DNA of 64,000 bases, taken from positions 1,635,080 to 1,699,079 of the forward strand of contig NW_022985445.1 in NCBI RefSeq assembly GCF_010093595.1. The letters are read 5' to 3'. Position 1 is the stretch's first letter. Each line of letters opens with the position of its first letter. Made by a program: the position numbers and the translations under genes. Positions 48,665-59,441 of the stretch are shown piece after piece. The notes under the pieces were generated by a model. The model searched no databases and was not told where the DNA came from. It worked only from the letters and a program-made list of their open reading frames with translations. This DNA is from Mytilinidion resinicola (Eukaryota > Ascomycota > Dothideomycetes > Mytilinidiales > Mytilinidiaceae).

Positions 48665-50173
48665 TCATGCACTCCCTACAGCCGCATTCAATCCCGGCTC
48701 CTTGCTCGGTTTACGAGGATGATCATGATACTGGCAAATGTTGTACTCATAACGTCCTGGCAACAGGGTTCTCTTGGGTGTTTTATGTACGAGACTCATT
48801 TCTCGAGATCTCCTGATCATTATTTCGAATACCAGGGGTTTAGGTAACAATTCCTCAATCGTCTCGGAGGCGCTTCCCATCTTTCGGTGTTGCCCATCCC
48901 AGTCACACGCCCACGTTTCGAATAAGTACCGGTATAGCCCAGATGTGCTAGGGAGGTTGTCGAACGCCTTGACGAGGGCGTGGATGTCAGGTACAAAGTG
49001 GATGGAGATGGTGTTCTTGACATGAATTGCGTCTATAATATCATATCGAAGCTGCGGAAAATCGTACTTGTCGGCGAAAATGTACAAATCAACGAGCACC
49101 GAGTAGCTATCGAGCTGATCAGGGCCCTTTCCTGGCTCGCCGTTAGGGTATTCAGCGTGTAAGTACCTAGATGGGGTCAATTTTAATAGGGAAGACGCAA
49201 CTAGGAATTTTGTACCTACGGTATGCTTTGCCAGACTTGCAGCAATTTGGTCGCCCGATCTCGAAGGAGGACTCTTATATGATCGGGAAGTTCGGTATGA
49301 GACAAATCTCGAATTCTTTTGAGGTCTTTCAAGATGCGAGTGCTATAGAGGATCGTGTATGGTATATCCATACAAATCTCCTCTAAGAACAGCAGCTCCC
49401 AATTTAACTCTGCGAAGATCTCTAAGGCCTCGTCTTCCAACGCTGTCAATCTGTACAACAGAACCTCAACATGTTTGACTATAAGAAGAGGAATAGGTCA
49501 GTCAGGCGTTCAACGAGTGGAAAATGACTGAGCTTACTATGTTCAATAGCAGAATCCCGTATTATGTCGTCTTTGGGACTTTTGAAACACAAGAACGGTC
49601 TCTTTTCATCAGTCCCCTCCGATGTCTGAACCTGGTCTTGTTCCGGGACCGTGGCCATGACAGTGACCTCGTCGCTTTCCCTACCTGAGTCCGTAGCCGT
49701 AACCTCGACATATTCCCTAGCTGAGGGCGTGACCTTGTCGTTCTTGTTCTCTGAGAAGTTGAGCTCTCTACGCTTCAGCACCTCGACGAATGCTTCTTTC
49801 CGGTTTTCCAGCACCAGCCTTTGTGTATAGAGCCATTCCATAACAATCTTGAACAGCCAAGGTTCCACGTCGTCAAGTGTGATTTCCTTTTCTTCTGCCT
49901 CCCTGAAGCCTCCCTTGAACGCATTGTGGAAGTATCGTGACCAATGAGCGATCAAATTTCTGTGGATATGGAAAGGTTCAGCGCCCGGACCGGCACGTAC
50001 TGTGACTATTTCTGTACCAAACGTTTTACTTGCGGGAATCAGATGTTGTCAATTCTGAGACTGCGCCGGGGGCCTCACCTCATTGAATCGCGCATGCGGT
50101 TTTGCGGCGCGTGTTTACACTTTGCAAGGGCTGCCCTTTTTATGACCCCCGAGGGTCTGGGTGCCGAGGCCAT
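48665..50173 (-). CDS. BTB/POZ-domain protein, paralogue 1
   Basis: Four exons (50173-50079, 50028-49538, 49478-49220 and 49166-48665; introns 50-59 bp) join to 448 residues. The BTB domain covers about residues 33-110, with GTEIVTVRAG, FHIHRNLIAHWSRYF and REAEEKEITLDDVEP. In fungi this domain mediates dimerisation and sometimes cullin-3 binding. A variable, acidic linker follows, then a C-terminal region shared with the paralogue (DLYIFADKYDFPQLRYDIID, SGLYRYLFETW, NICQYHDH). Exon 1 is 95 nt, exactly as in paralogue 2 (51505-52815), and introns fall at matching places, which supports the model and common descent. No substrate-recruiting domain was identified. Confidence 0.82.
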
Positions 50174-50676
50174 GTCTCTCAGGTTGCAGTGATACCTACG
50201 AAGTATGTAGTTGGGACGAAGCGGGGAGTCAAGATGTCAAGCACGCCCCCGGCGCTAAGGGACTCCATAATAGGTCTAGCTGATTCACGCGGTCACGACG
50301 TCACTAAATCAATTCCCGTTTTATTCGTCGAGTCCAATGTTGATACTGCATGTTTGCATTATGATAGAAACTCTTTGCAACGGAGCTAGGTTCCCGATGC
50401 CTCCTATCTTCCATGTCCGTAGACGCCTTTGAATGAGCATGGAAGTCTAGTATACAGATGAAGCTGCAACGCTTGCCGCTTGGTTGAACCGAGCAGCACG
50501 TCTCAGGAGGCGCGCAACTTCTAGATACATCGGCTCGAAGGCAAAAATTTGATGCCGCCAGTACGTGTTTTGGCAAATATTAGCTCGGACCACCAATCCC
50601 ACTGCAGGTCTTGCCCTGAGTCGAATCATTTCAGATTTCGCTTCGATTGCGAATCGTGTGAAACGCGTTTGGTTTT
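50174..50676. other. Intergenic upstream of BTB paralogue 1
   Basis: No gene was recognised. It separates the first BTB gene from the decayed copy. Confidence 0.5.
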
Positions 50677-51395
50677 TTATGAGTTCGTTGTCGCAGCCAT
50701 CGATTTTAGATTATCCTTTGGAGAATGCTCATGATAAGAGCAGATATTGGTTTCGTACGGCAGGGGGGTGAGCTTTGTATCGAGAAACAGTTCCGCAGAT
50801 CTCCTGGTCACGACACTCGATAGTAGACCCTTGGAGATTAGGTTGCTGATATCAGCATGTAACCCCCTCGATATAGCTTGCCCCGTTCCACTCGCCTACG
50901 CAAACGTCGAAGAAGTATCTGGAGAGCCCGGACCCATTGGGCAGATTCTTGAGCGCCTTAAGAACAGCATTAATGCAGGGAATGGAATCTGGGCAGTAGG
51001 TGTTCTTGAGGTGCGCTCTATCGATTACATCCCTACAGAGCTGCTGTGTGTCGTATCTATCGGCAAAGACATATATATCTACAAGTGTAGAGTAGCCGAA
51101 TTGTTGCGACGCGGTGTTATCTCCGTCATCTTCATCGCGAGTTGTCCTAGACTAGATCAGATTTGATAAAAGAGACAAATTGCCATTACTACGTACATGG
51201 CTTTGTGCAATCTCAAATACACCTCTTGGCACGTTCTCGAATGTTGCGGCCTATAGGCTCTGGGTCCATGTCCGCATTGGCTGTCGCGATAGAATGGAAG
51301 GCTGGCATCGAGTCCAGGGCCTGAATGATTGCAATCGGTACGTGTTTCATTGTTGCCAACGAATCCAGTCTTTGATGCAGAAGCTCCAGATATTA
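50677..51395 (-). pseudogene. Decayed BTB-family paralogue, C-terminal part
   Basis: Minus-strand reading gives a clear third member. One segment reads VYLRLHKAM, then across a plausible intron reads STLVDIYVFADRYDTQQL, KALKNLPNGSGLSRYF and CVGEWNG. After a frame change near 50855-50875 it continues as LISKGLLSSVVTRRSAEL and NICSYHEHS to a stop at 50677. A further frame change lies near 51210. The N-terminal BTB domain itself was not found before the next gene. With at least two frameshifts and a missing 5' part I regard it as a pseudogene, although its sense regions are still well kept, so decay is recent. Confidence 0.7.
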
Positions 51396-51504
51396 TAAGG
51401 ATCTTTATGATCTAAAAGGAACGCGTCTAGTTCGTCTATTACATGGACTTCTCCTGCATACACGGTCTGCTGTTCTTTTTGGTCGAGGAAGGATTTGAGG
51501 TCTC

Positions 51505-52815
51505 CTATGAACGGTGATCGTGATATGAGCAGAGATTGTCACTGTACGGCTGGGGATTCGTGCGTCCGGGAGATTGGTGCAGTTCAGCAGACCTCCGCAT
51601 CATAATCTCAGCCAGCACGGACTTTGGGAAGAGCTGCTCTACTACAAGAAAGGTCGCCGCTTGATCCCCGGAATACCTGCCGTCCCAATCCCCCACGTAA
51701 ACGTTGACAAGGTATCTATAAAGACCAGATGTTGGTGGCAGATTGTGAAGGGCTTTGCTAACAGCACGGATATCCGGGATAAAATGTTTACAGTTGGTAT
51801 TTGCCGAGTGGATCATTTCGATGACGTCGATTCGAAGCTGCTTGATATCGTACTCATCAGCGAAAATATATAGGTCTACGAGGGTAGAATACAGCACAGC
51901 TGTCTCTCCACGAGCTTTCCTATGGCAGATTAGTCTATATGTAGTAGAAGTGTGCAACTTTGCGTTTACTGCTTAATTGCATTCCATTCAAGTAGCAAGA
52001 GATTTGCATCCACCTTACACGCTTTACCCTCGGGTGTGGACATCATCTTCTCTGGGGCATCCGTGATCTCTTGGAGTGCCTCGAAAAGACCAGAGGATGA
52101 AGCAAGTGTATAATGAACATCCGTCATTGCTTTGACTCCACCCAACATTTCTGATAAGAGTCTCAGATTTTCGGTACAATCACCGCCAGTTGTATACCTA
52201 CTCCTTAATACTTTCATCATTCCTTTAACAAGGTCGACTGCAGAGGTCCAAGTCAGCAATGTCTTGAGGCGTTAAGAATATTGATCTTCACCGTCACCGA
52301 CGGCCGTTTTCCGTACTTTAGCATCGGCACATTCTCGTCGCTTGAAGAACAATGTCGAGAGCTCCTTCTCAGCTAGCTTCTCTACTAGCGTTTGATCCGA
52401 ATCCCCATATGCCGTGTTCTCTGGCTCTGGCTCCGGTAGCTTAACAATGGGCTTATCTAGTACTATGTTCTGGGAATACATCCACGCCATGAAAGTTTTG
52501 AAAATCGAAGGTTCCACGTCCTCAAGGGTTATCTCTTTCTCTTCTGCCTCCTTGAAAGAACCATTGAACGCGTTGCGGAAGTAGGGCGACCAGTAAGTTA
52601 TAAGGCCGCGATGAACACAGAATGATTCCGATTTGGAGCTCGTATGTATGGTCACCATGTCCGTGCCGTACATCCTACTTGACGGACGTTAGCAGAAGTC
52701 ACAATTGCTAGTGTACCCACCGCGTAGAAAACACAAGCCGTTCCTGTGGTGCGCGAGAGCAGCGCGGAGAGTAGGTTTTCGAGACCCTGAAGGGCGAAGG
52801 TTTCTTGTGTGTCAT
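51505..52815 (-). CDS. BTB/POZ-domain protein, paralogue 2
   Basis: Four exons (52815-52721, 52677-52292, 52237-51970 and 51919-51505; introns 43-54 bp) join to 387 residues. The BTB domain lies at about 33-110 (GTDMVTIHTSS, FCVHRGLITYWSPYF, KEAEEKEITLEDVEP). The linker is divergent from paralogue 1, and the C-terminal region is shared (DLYIFADEYDIKQLRIDVIE, SGLYRYLVNVYVGDWDGRY, SYHDH). The start is inferred from the 95-nt first exon matching paralogue 1. BTB proteins of this kind form large, rapidly evolving families in filamentous fungi. Function is unknown. Confidence 0.8.
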
Positions 52816-53698
52816 GGCGATTGGATTGTACTTTGGTGGTAGGCGTTTGGTGCTCGAACGACGCGACTTGGAAGATGGCTTGGGCTAGGGCCAAGGGACC
52901 CTTAGCGCGACAGGTTCACCTCGTCACGTTTGCTTTTTTAACATTAAATATCCTGACCCATCATGTATTGAACTCTCTATAACTGTCCTCTTTCCAACTC
53001 ATCAAGCTCCGATCATACGGTAAGAAGTAGTGGGGCTATTCAACGCATCCTTGAATTTAGTCCAACGGGGCCCAAATCTTAATCCTCCCAATCTGAAGGA
53101 CTGCTGTATCTCGCATCGAAATCGAATGCCGTGTCCAGGAGCTTACAAGAGACCACCGCTCTGATAGTACTAATATTCCGTTCCGAGCGAGCGCGAAATT
53201 TCGGGTGTCATGCCCCATCTGATGCTCTCGAATATTTCAACAGAGTCACTACTCTAATCTAAGAATCACTCATTTTCAACAAGTCCTAGTACATATTTAC
53301 GAGCGAACGGAGGAACAGCCGCTTGTCAAAAAGGGCTCAAACGAGGGCTTCGTTACAGGATGAGTTGTCTCGAATATACTTTCTTCGCACTGAAGGTCCC
53401 TTCGTCCCTTCTACCGTCGTCATGCTCTCCTCCCTTTCTCTTCACACGCAGCATGCCCTCAAACCCCAAACATCACAACAGACCATGCTTAGAATGCGTC
53501 AGTCCTTATTATACATTCGTTGTCTATCATTATCGTTACTGGCGCTCTAGAACTTCACAGAATCGTGCAGTTCTTTGGGTCGACTCGTCTTCGCTACCGT
53601 ACTTGCAACGACGTGCAAAGTGAACACCTGTTCCGACGGCCACGATCAAGTTACTTTCAAGCGTCACTCTTACCTAGGCATTGGGCGTTTCCATCATC
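52816..53698. other. Divergent promoter region
   Basis: It lies between BTB paralogue 2 and the glycosyltransferase. Short open frames near 53320-53620 directly precede the glycosyltransferase start but show no motif. Confidence 0.5.
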
Positions 53699-55087
53699 AT
53701 GTTGATTCCATCGGGTTTCAGCTGGATCCCCAAACTCCTCATCGTACTCGCCTGTTGTGTACCACCACTCTATTTCTGCCTCAGCCGTCTTACAACTCCC
53801 TCGTCTTCTTCCTCCCCCTCCAGCCTCTACTGCCCAATCTCCCCCCTTTCCAATGACGTCCAGCTCGTCCTCAAAACAACCGCCACGGAAGTCCTCTCAA
53901 ACCTCCCCGTCCACCTCGAAACAACCCTCCGCTGCGTCCCCAACTACCTCATCTACTCCGACCACGCCGAATCCCTCGCCGGCATCCCCATCCACGACGC
54001 CCTCTCCTCCCTCCCCAACATCCTCAACTCCCCCCGCCCCGAGTTCGCCCTCCACAACCACCTCCACGCCCACGGACGAGCCGGCCTAAACACCACCACC
54101 CCCCTAAACACCACCTCCGCCCGTACCCTCGCCAAGTGGAAAACCATCCCCACCCTCCACGACGTCCTCCACCGCCGCCCCACGGCAAAATGGTTCGTCT
54201 TTATCGACCTCGACACCTACATCGTCTGGCCCAACCTCCTCGCCTACCTCGCCCGCTTCGACGCCCGCAAGCCCTGGTACATCACCCAGCGCGCGCACCG
54301 CGGCACGCGGCCGCAGGTCTTCGCCAACAGCGGCGCCGGGTACGCGCTCTCCGCGCCCGCGGTCCGCAAAATGCTCGCACACGTCCGCGCGCACCGCAAG
54401 AGCTTCGAAAAGCTCATCGAGAGCGAATGGGGGGCGGATGTCTTGCTGTACCAAGCCCTAAAAGACGTGGGCGTGGAGCTGTTCAGCGCGTTCCCGCATT
54501 TCCAGGGCGCTGCGCCACCAGGGTTAGATCTCAATGCTACGCAGATCGGCAGGCGGCCGTGGTGCTACGCGCCGGTGTCGTACGGCCACATGCGGCCGGA
54601 GGAGCGGCGCGCGTTGTGGGAGTTCGAGCAGGAGTGGGATCGGCGACATGAGGGGTCGGGGCGGGTGCTGCGGCATCGGGATGTGTTCAAGGGGCTTGTG
54701 CTCCCGCAGATCCCGGCGGTGCGGCGCGGGTGGGACAATATGGTGGGGTGGAGGACGGAGTATAGCGAGGAGGTGTTTCGGCAGCTGACGTATAAGGAGT
54801 GGTGGAATCTGGAGCAGGAAGAGCAGGAGGCGTATTTTTCGTTTTCGCAGTGCAGGGCGCTTTGCGAGAGTTTGGCGAGCTGTCGGCAGTACGCGTATGC
54901 GGTGGGGAGGTGCGATATCTCGGGTGGGTTGACGTTGGGCTATGAGAGGGAAAAGGGGGAGACTTGGGACGATTCGCAAATGCCTGAGATTACTTCGGGT
55001 TGGGTGATGAAGAGGTTGCCGGAGTATGTGGAAAAGATGGATTCGTCGTGCGAGGGGGAGGATGGGAATGGCTGGGTTACTACTTGA
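53699..55087 (+). CDS. GT31-like type II glycosyltransferase
   Basis: Intron-less, 462 residues from the first ATG (MLIPSG). An N-terminal signal-anchor (LLIVLACCVPPLYFCL) is followed by a Ser-rich stem and a lumenal fringe-like catalytic domain. The metal-binding DxD-type motif is DLD at 170-172 in WFVFIDLDTYIVW, followed by ANSGAGYALSA, the usual fringe-type block. A C-terminal cysteine-containing region (CRALCESLASCRQYAYAVGRC at about 385-410) resembles a PAN/apple-like module. The family transfers galactose or GlcNAc in beta-1,3 linkage; the actual specificity here is unknown. Third positions are strongly C-rich in the first half and G-rich in the second half. Confidence 0.82.
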   Translation: MLIPSGFSWIPKLLIVLACCVPPLYFCLSRLTTPSSSSSPSSLYCPISPLSNDVQLVLKTTATEVLSNLPVHLETTLRCVPNYLIYSDHAESLAGIPIHDALSSLPNILNSPRPEFALHNHLHAHGRAGLNTTTPLNTTSARTLAKWKTIPTLHDVLHRRPTAKWFVFIDLDTYIVWPNLLAYLARFDARKPWYITQRAHRGTRPQVFANSGAGYALSAPAVRKMLAHVRAHRKSFEKLIESEWGADVLLYQALKDVGVELFSAFPHFQGAAPPGLDLNATQIGRRPWCYAPVSYGHMRPEERRALWEFEQEWDRRHEGSGRVLRHRDVFKGLVLPQIPAVRRGWDNMVGWRTEYSEEVFRQLTYKEWWNLEQEEQEAYFSFSQCRALCESLASCRQYAYAVGRCDISGGLTLGYEREKGETWDDSQMPEITSGWVMKRLPEYVEKMDSSCEGEDGNGWVTT

Positions 55088-55551
55088 AGAGGGCCTTTCT
55101 TCAAGCTTCCAAGCACTAGGTTTTCATTCATACTCAAATTGAAAGGGCAGCTCTAATACTCTCTACGATTCGCCAGGTGTGCGCTAACAATTGTAGTTTA
55201 CAAGCGGTTGGTGAAGCTACGGAATTCATACCTATTAATTGAAGCTAAGGCTACAGCACAAGGCATAAGCCTGGGCGCTCTCGCTAGCCACTGCTTGGAG
55301 TGCCTCCAAGGGCTTTCAAAATCCTGACTATGATGTAAAGGTCAATGCAGTGGAAACTAGGTTACCTTATGACAGACCGACTGCCCGCTAGTCGGGCTGC
55401 TCCTCACAGTAGTGTCAAGCGAGCAAGAGTGGAGCCAGATCAGTTACAATTCCTCATGCCCAGGCTTGTGGCCTGGTGCTCTATCTCCAAGGCTACCTTC
55501 GGCATCGAACTATCCGCCATCCTCAAGTGTAGTAACTAAACATCCTGAGGC
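55088..55551. other. Convergent intergenic region with weak inverted repeat
   Basis: No gene was recognised. A short imperfect inverted pair (AGGCATAAGCCTGGGC at 55261-55276 and GCCCAGGCTTGTGGCCT at 55458-55474) lies inside. Confidence 0.5.
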
Positions 55552-58512
55552 TTACCGAAATAGTGCTAGAGCTAGTTGATCCAGTGTAACGCTGTACCGA
55601 TGCTCATTGATCAACCCCTTGTTGCAAAACTCCTGCCAAGCGTCCATGGGCAAAGGCTCACCAGCAGCGGCCTCGCCCGCCTCCGTGGCCGTCTGTTCTT
55701 CGAGTGACTCCTCCGCATCGACCCATTGCTCCTCCCCGTCATCTGAGTCGTTGTCAGAGCTCGTTCGCTCCTCGTGGCTGGGCGTATGAGGGACCTCATG
55801 GGGCTGAACAGGATGTTGCTGCTCCGGCTCGTGCTCCGGGTGGTCGGGCTGAAGCGAGTCGATGGATGGCGCGGTGGGTTTTTCGTCTACCTCTTGCTTG
55901 ACGTCTTCATCCTGAGGGGCCTCGGAGGCTTGAGCCTCTTTTTTCTCTTCCGGATCGTGCTCGGGTTCTTGACCCTCGGGATACTCAAGCGCAGTTTCCC
56001 ACACCAAAGACCTCGACTCTTTCCGCTCCGTCGCCTCTTCCAGCTCCATGTCTCCCTCTTTCTTAATGAAGTCCCTGAAAATATCACCCACGCGCGTGAT
56101 CTTCACAAGGTCCTTCGGCTTGTCCCTCAACTCTAGGAACAGTCTGTCGATGAGGTCTAGATTACTTGGCAGCTCGACCTCATCGTCTATGGCCACCACA
56201 TCAGTGACTTCATTTTCATAGATTTCCGTCCGGAGGCGCTGGAGGAGGGTCATGCAGCGGCGCGATAGCGAAAGGTAGTCGAAGTGGGAGTGAAGTTCAT
56301 CTGCCGCGAGGAGCTCTCGGAGGGTGGAGAGTTGAGGGGTCAGGCCTCGCTCCGCTGTTTCAATGTTGGAGGTTGATATTGTCTCCAAAAGGGCCTTCCC
56401 CGTAACTTCGGGCTTCTGTTTCCCAGCAGCTTGCTCAGCTTTCTTGGCCTTTTGCTTCTGGCGTTTCTTCTGTGCTTTTGACAGCTTTGGAGCGTCATCG
56501 GCTAACTGCGTGCCAGCTGGCTGCGTATTAGCCGGTGGAGTCTCATCTCTTGAGACATCCGGGATACTCTGGACAGTGTGCTGAAGGTCGTTGTCCAAAT
56601 CAGGCACATCGTGAGCTCCGGCATCATTATGGGTGAGATGCTCCAGAAGATGGTGAAGCGTTAACCACCCGTGGTCCTTAGTGTCCCGCTGCTGCTTCCA
56701 GATCAAATCTTGAAGCGGTGAGCGTAAGATTAGGCCACGGTTCGTCGTATCGTGTTTTCGGTCTCCATGACGATGAGGGGCAAAGTTGGCTAACTTCTCG
56801 CCAAATGCCAAGCGGCGCCGGATCCAAAATAGATCAGCGGATGTTGGTGCAGCACCCACAAATATACGCTTTGCAGAATGATGATCGATGACATAATCAA
56901 GATCCTTCCAGGGGATCTCGAGACCACCAACCTGCCTCGCGGCGTTGTAGAGATGGGCTACCGCGGCGATCAGCCACCGAGTGTGACTGATACTCACCTC
57001 CTGTGTAAGGCGTCGGATCGTGTGGAGGAACATCCCGCACAGGAGTGGGTGGTGTCCAAGGAAAAAGAAGGGTTCCAAGGGCGAGTTTGTTACGCCCATA
57101 TGCTTGATAGCTTCGCCAACCGCATCGTCATCTACCCAGCGAGTGATATAGGACGAGACCTCGTTGAAGCGGGCAGAGAAGTCTGGCTGTTGTACGAGCA
57201 TGTACTCCAGCCTCGTACCCTGTACCTGCATGACCCCTTCATCTATGATATGGGTGTCAATCATATTCTCGATATCGTGTCCCCCCTCGACTAAATCCTT
57301 CAGCCCGTCTCTGATGCCGTCTCCTAGGCATTCGTAGATGTCTAAGTAGACCTGAAATGCAAATGAGACCCATTGGCTTTTGGAATTTGGTGCCTTGGTC
57401 AGGAGCGACTCGAATCGCGTTAGTTCGTCCAGAGCCGGAGCCTTGACTCTAAGCGCCCCGAACAGGCCGAAATCAGAAAGTATATTCTGCACCTCCAATT
57501 CTTTGCGGGTGTTTAGAGCAGAGAGTTGTGAGTCCGGATCGGACCGCTTAGAGATGGCTCGACGGTGAAAGTCCAGCTGAATAATGGCAGGTAGACAGAG
57601 CAGATTTGCGGTGCGATGCATATCTGGACCAAACTGATCAAGGCCCCTCTTTGGATCGTACGGCGCGTGGCCTGTGCTGACGCTGATTGACGTGTAAAAG
57701 TGATCCATCGCGGCCGTCACGCTGAAAAACTCCCCTGGCCGACATGGCAAGATGTCCTTAACGGCATTGTCCCAGATTGCGACAGATCGCTTGATAGTAC
57801 CTATAGCAACATTTGTCGTAACAGAAGCTGTAACCAGGTCCACTTCGTGATCTTTGTAAGCCTGCCAGACCTTTCGTACTGATTGACGAGCTAGCGATAG
57901 GTCATATAAGAAGCACATGGTAGCAAAGCGGAGCTCTGAGACAGCCTCAGCGGCTGCGTCCATGTTGTTCGTCGCAGACCTAGGGGTCGATTTCGAAGTG
58001 GACGTCGTAGTTGCTTCGTCGTCAGAACCATCGTTCGCCACGCTGTCTGCAGGATCTTCTGCTAAAATGCCGTACAAATTGAGCGTACGTTTGGCGTCGT
58101 CGTTCTGCTCAACCGTCTTCTTCTTACTCTTCCTCCGCTTTACATCACTCTTTGTACCCTTCACCTTCTCCTCGACGACGAAGAGGATGTCTTCTAGCCG
58201 GCCCGTGAAGAAGTCGTGCTGCGCATCACCAAGGGTGTTCGCGACGTACCAATCCGTGACCTTTTTCCTCCAAGTGATTACATCTTGTACACGATTGCAG
58301 AAGTCTATGACGTCGGGGGGTCGGTTGGCTGCCTTTGCAATGGCCTCGGCTTGTTTTAGAAGCTCTCGAGTGGTGGGCTTTGCTGGTGCCTCGTCGTTGT
58401 TTGTGGCATTGGAGTTTTTCTGAAGCCAACTGATGGCCCAGGCAGTCCCCTGCTTGTACAGGACGTAGGCACCGGTGTGCAGCTCTGTCGGGAGCTTAGG
58501 CCATGCAGGCAT
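55552..58512 (-). CDS. Large fungal protein with DUF6604-like N-terminal region
   Basis: A single uninterrupted exon of 986 residues. The N-terminal part (LPTELHTGAYVLYKQGTAWAI onward, about 5-260) resembles the fungal DUF6604 domain by pattern memory only. Lys-rich patches follow (KRRKSKKK near 125, and KAQKKRQKQKAKKAEQ near 675-690), possibly nuclear targeting. The C-terminal 200 residues are acidic and Glu/Pro-rich and look disordered. A conserved helical end remains (WQEFCNKGLINEHRY). Function is unknown. Codon use is like neighbouring genes, and the absence of introns over nearly 3 kb is notable next to intron-bearing neighbours. Confidence 0.85.
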   Translation of the reverse strand: MPAWPKLPTELHTGAYVLYKQGTAWAISWLQKNSNATNNDEAPAKPTTRELLKQAEAIAKAANRPPDVIDFCNRVQDVITWRKKVTDWYVANTLGDAQHDFFTGRLEDILFVVEEKVKGTKSDVKRRKSKKKTVEQNDDAKRTLNLYGILAEDPADSVANDGSDDEATTTSTSKSTPRSATNNMDAAAEAVSELRFATMCFLYDLSLARQSVRKVWQAYKDHEVDLVTASVTTNVAIGTIKRSVAIWDNAVKDILPCRPGEFFSVTAAMDHFYTSISVSTGHAPYDPKRGLDQFGPDMHRTANLLCLPAIIQLDFHRRAISKRSDPDSQLSALNTRKELEVQNILSDFGLFGALRVKAPALDELTRFESLLTKAPNSKSQWVSFAFQVYLDIYECLGDGIRDGLKDLVEGGHDIENMIDTHIIDEGVMQVQGTRLEYMLVQQPDFSARFNEVSSYITRWVDDDAVGEAIKHMGVTNSPLEPFFFLGHHPLLCGMFLHTIRRLTQEVSISHTRWLIAAVAHLYNAARQVGGLEIPWKDLDYVIDHHSAKRIFVGAAPTSADLFWIRRRLAFGEKLANFAPHRHGDRKHDTTNRGLILRSPLQDLIWKQQRDTKDHGWLTLHHLLEHLTHNDAGAHDVPDLDNDLQHTVQSIPDVSRDETPPANTQPAGTQLADDAPKLSKAQKKRQKQKAKKAEQAAGKQKPEVTGKALLETISTSNIETAERGLTPQLSTLRELLAADELHSHFDYLSLSRRCMTLLQRLRTEIYENEVTDVVAIDDEVELPSNLDLIDRLFLELRDKPKDLVKITRVGDIFRDFIKKEGDMELEEATERKESRSLVWETALEYPEGQEPEHDPEEKKEAQASEAPQDEDVKQEVDEKPTAPSIDSLQPDHPEHEPEQQHPVQPHEVPHTPSHEERTSSDNDSDDGEEQWVDAEESLEEQTATEAGEAAAGEPLPMDAWQEFCNKGLINEHRYSVTLDQLALALFR

Positions 58513-59441
58513 CCTGAGAGTTTCTATTGGTAGTTTCTAGGAGGTGAGTTGGTTGCGAGGCTGCGAAAATGCGAGGTGGTAGGTTGGTAGGTTGGTGGGT
58601 GGGTGGGTGAGTGTGTGGTGCGGCGGCTGGAAAGCTGTGCAAGAAGTCCATCTTTATAGGTAGAAGTGTGAGGGTCTCGATCGCGCAGCGCTGTTGTTCT
58701 GGTGAATGTTCAGAGTTTCTTGATAGATAGTGAATCACTTCTGCTCCGCGTCCGCATCGCGTAGTGCAGGGGTCCAACACGAGGCGTAGCCTTAGTAGAG
58801 TGAAGCATTTCACCACAATTAGCTTGCGCCGCTGCACTAACTGTTATCGCCTCAAGGCGCCCCTGGCTACTCGACTCCGAAGCTTTTATTGATTGGAAAG
58901 GGTCTGAACGACAGGTCGATAGCAGGGACGGCCTATTCACGTTGTAAACGTTAGCATTGCGCAGGGAGCTTTTTTCTACACTAAAGCACATCGAGCCACG
59001 TCAAAACAGTTCAGTCATTTGTATTCACACTGATAGGATAGCTCTGATATAGGTGGTTGATATGCTAGATTACCTGGTAACCATGTGAATGAGGTTCTGG
59101 AAGCAACCAGTTCGACGACGTGTTTGATTGGTGCGACGACCCCCGAAGGTCAGATCTGATTCCGTAATCTGACGCTCTATTCAGACGTTAGTTTTCCCGG
59201 GAACAAATAATGGTAGAATTATTTCCTTTGTTTAGCTTGACCTTTCATTTTAGACATGTCGTTTCCATGATGATGACGCTGTATGAGGTAGCCCCGTATG
59301 TCCAGCACGCTGCGGAAAGTATGTTGCGTTTTGCAGCTCGCGGATTGCAGCGATGGCTCAGCTAGAGTCAATGGAGCTAGCTCCTCAGCTCCAGGCTCTT
59401 ATCGAGGTAAGCATAAGTGGAAAAGGGTCATGTTAGCCCTT
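58513..59441. other. Intergenic, no recognised gene
   Basis: The 5' flank of the large protein gene, with a GT-rich simple run near 58580-58620, and the 3' flank of the prenyltransferase gene. Nothing else was recognised. Confidence 0.5.

Noticed and set aside
51340..51500. Open stretch upstream of the decayed BTB copy, considered as its BTB domain
   Set aside because: About 55 codons are open, but no BTB motif is present in any frame, so the N-terminal domain appears to be missing.
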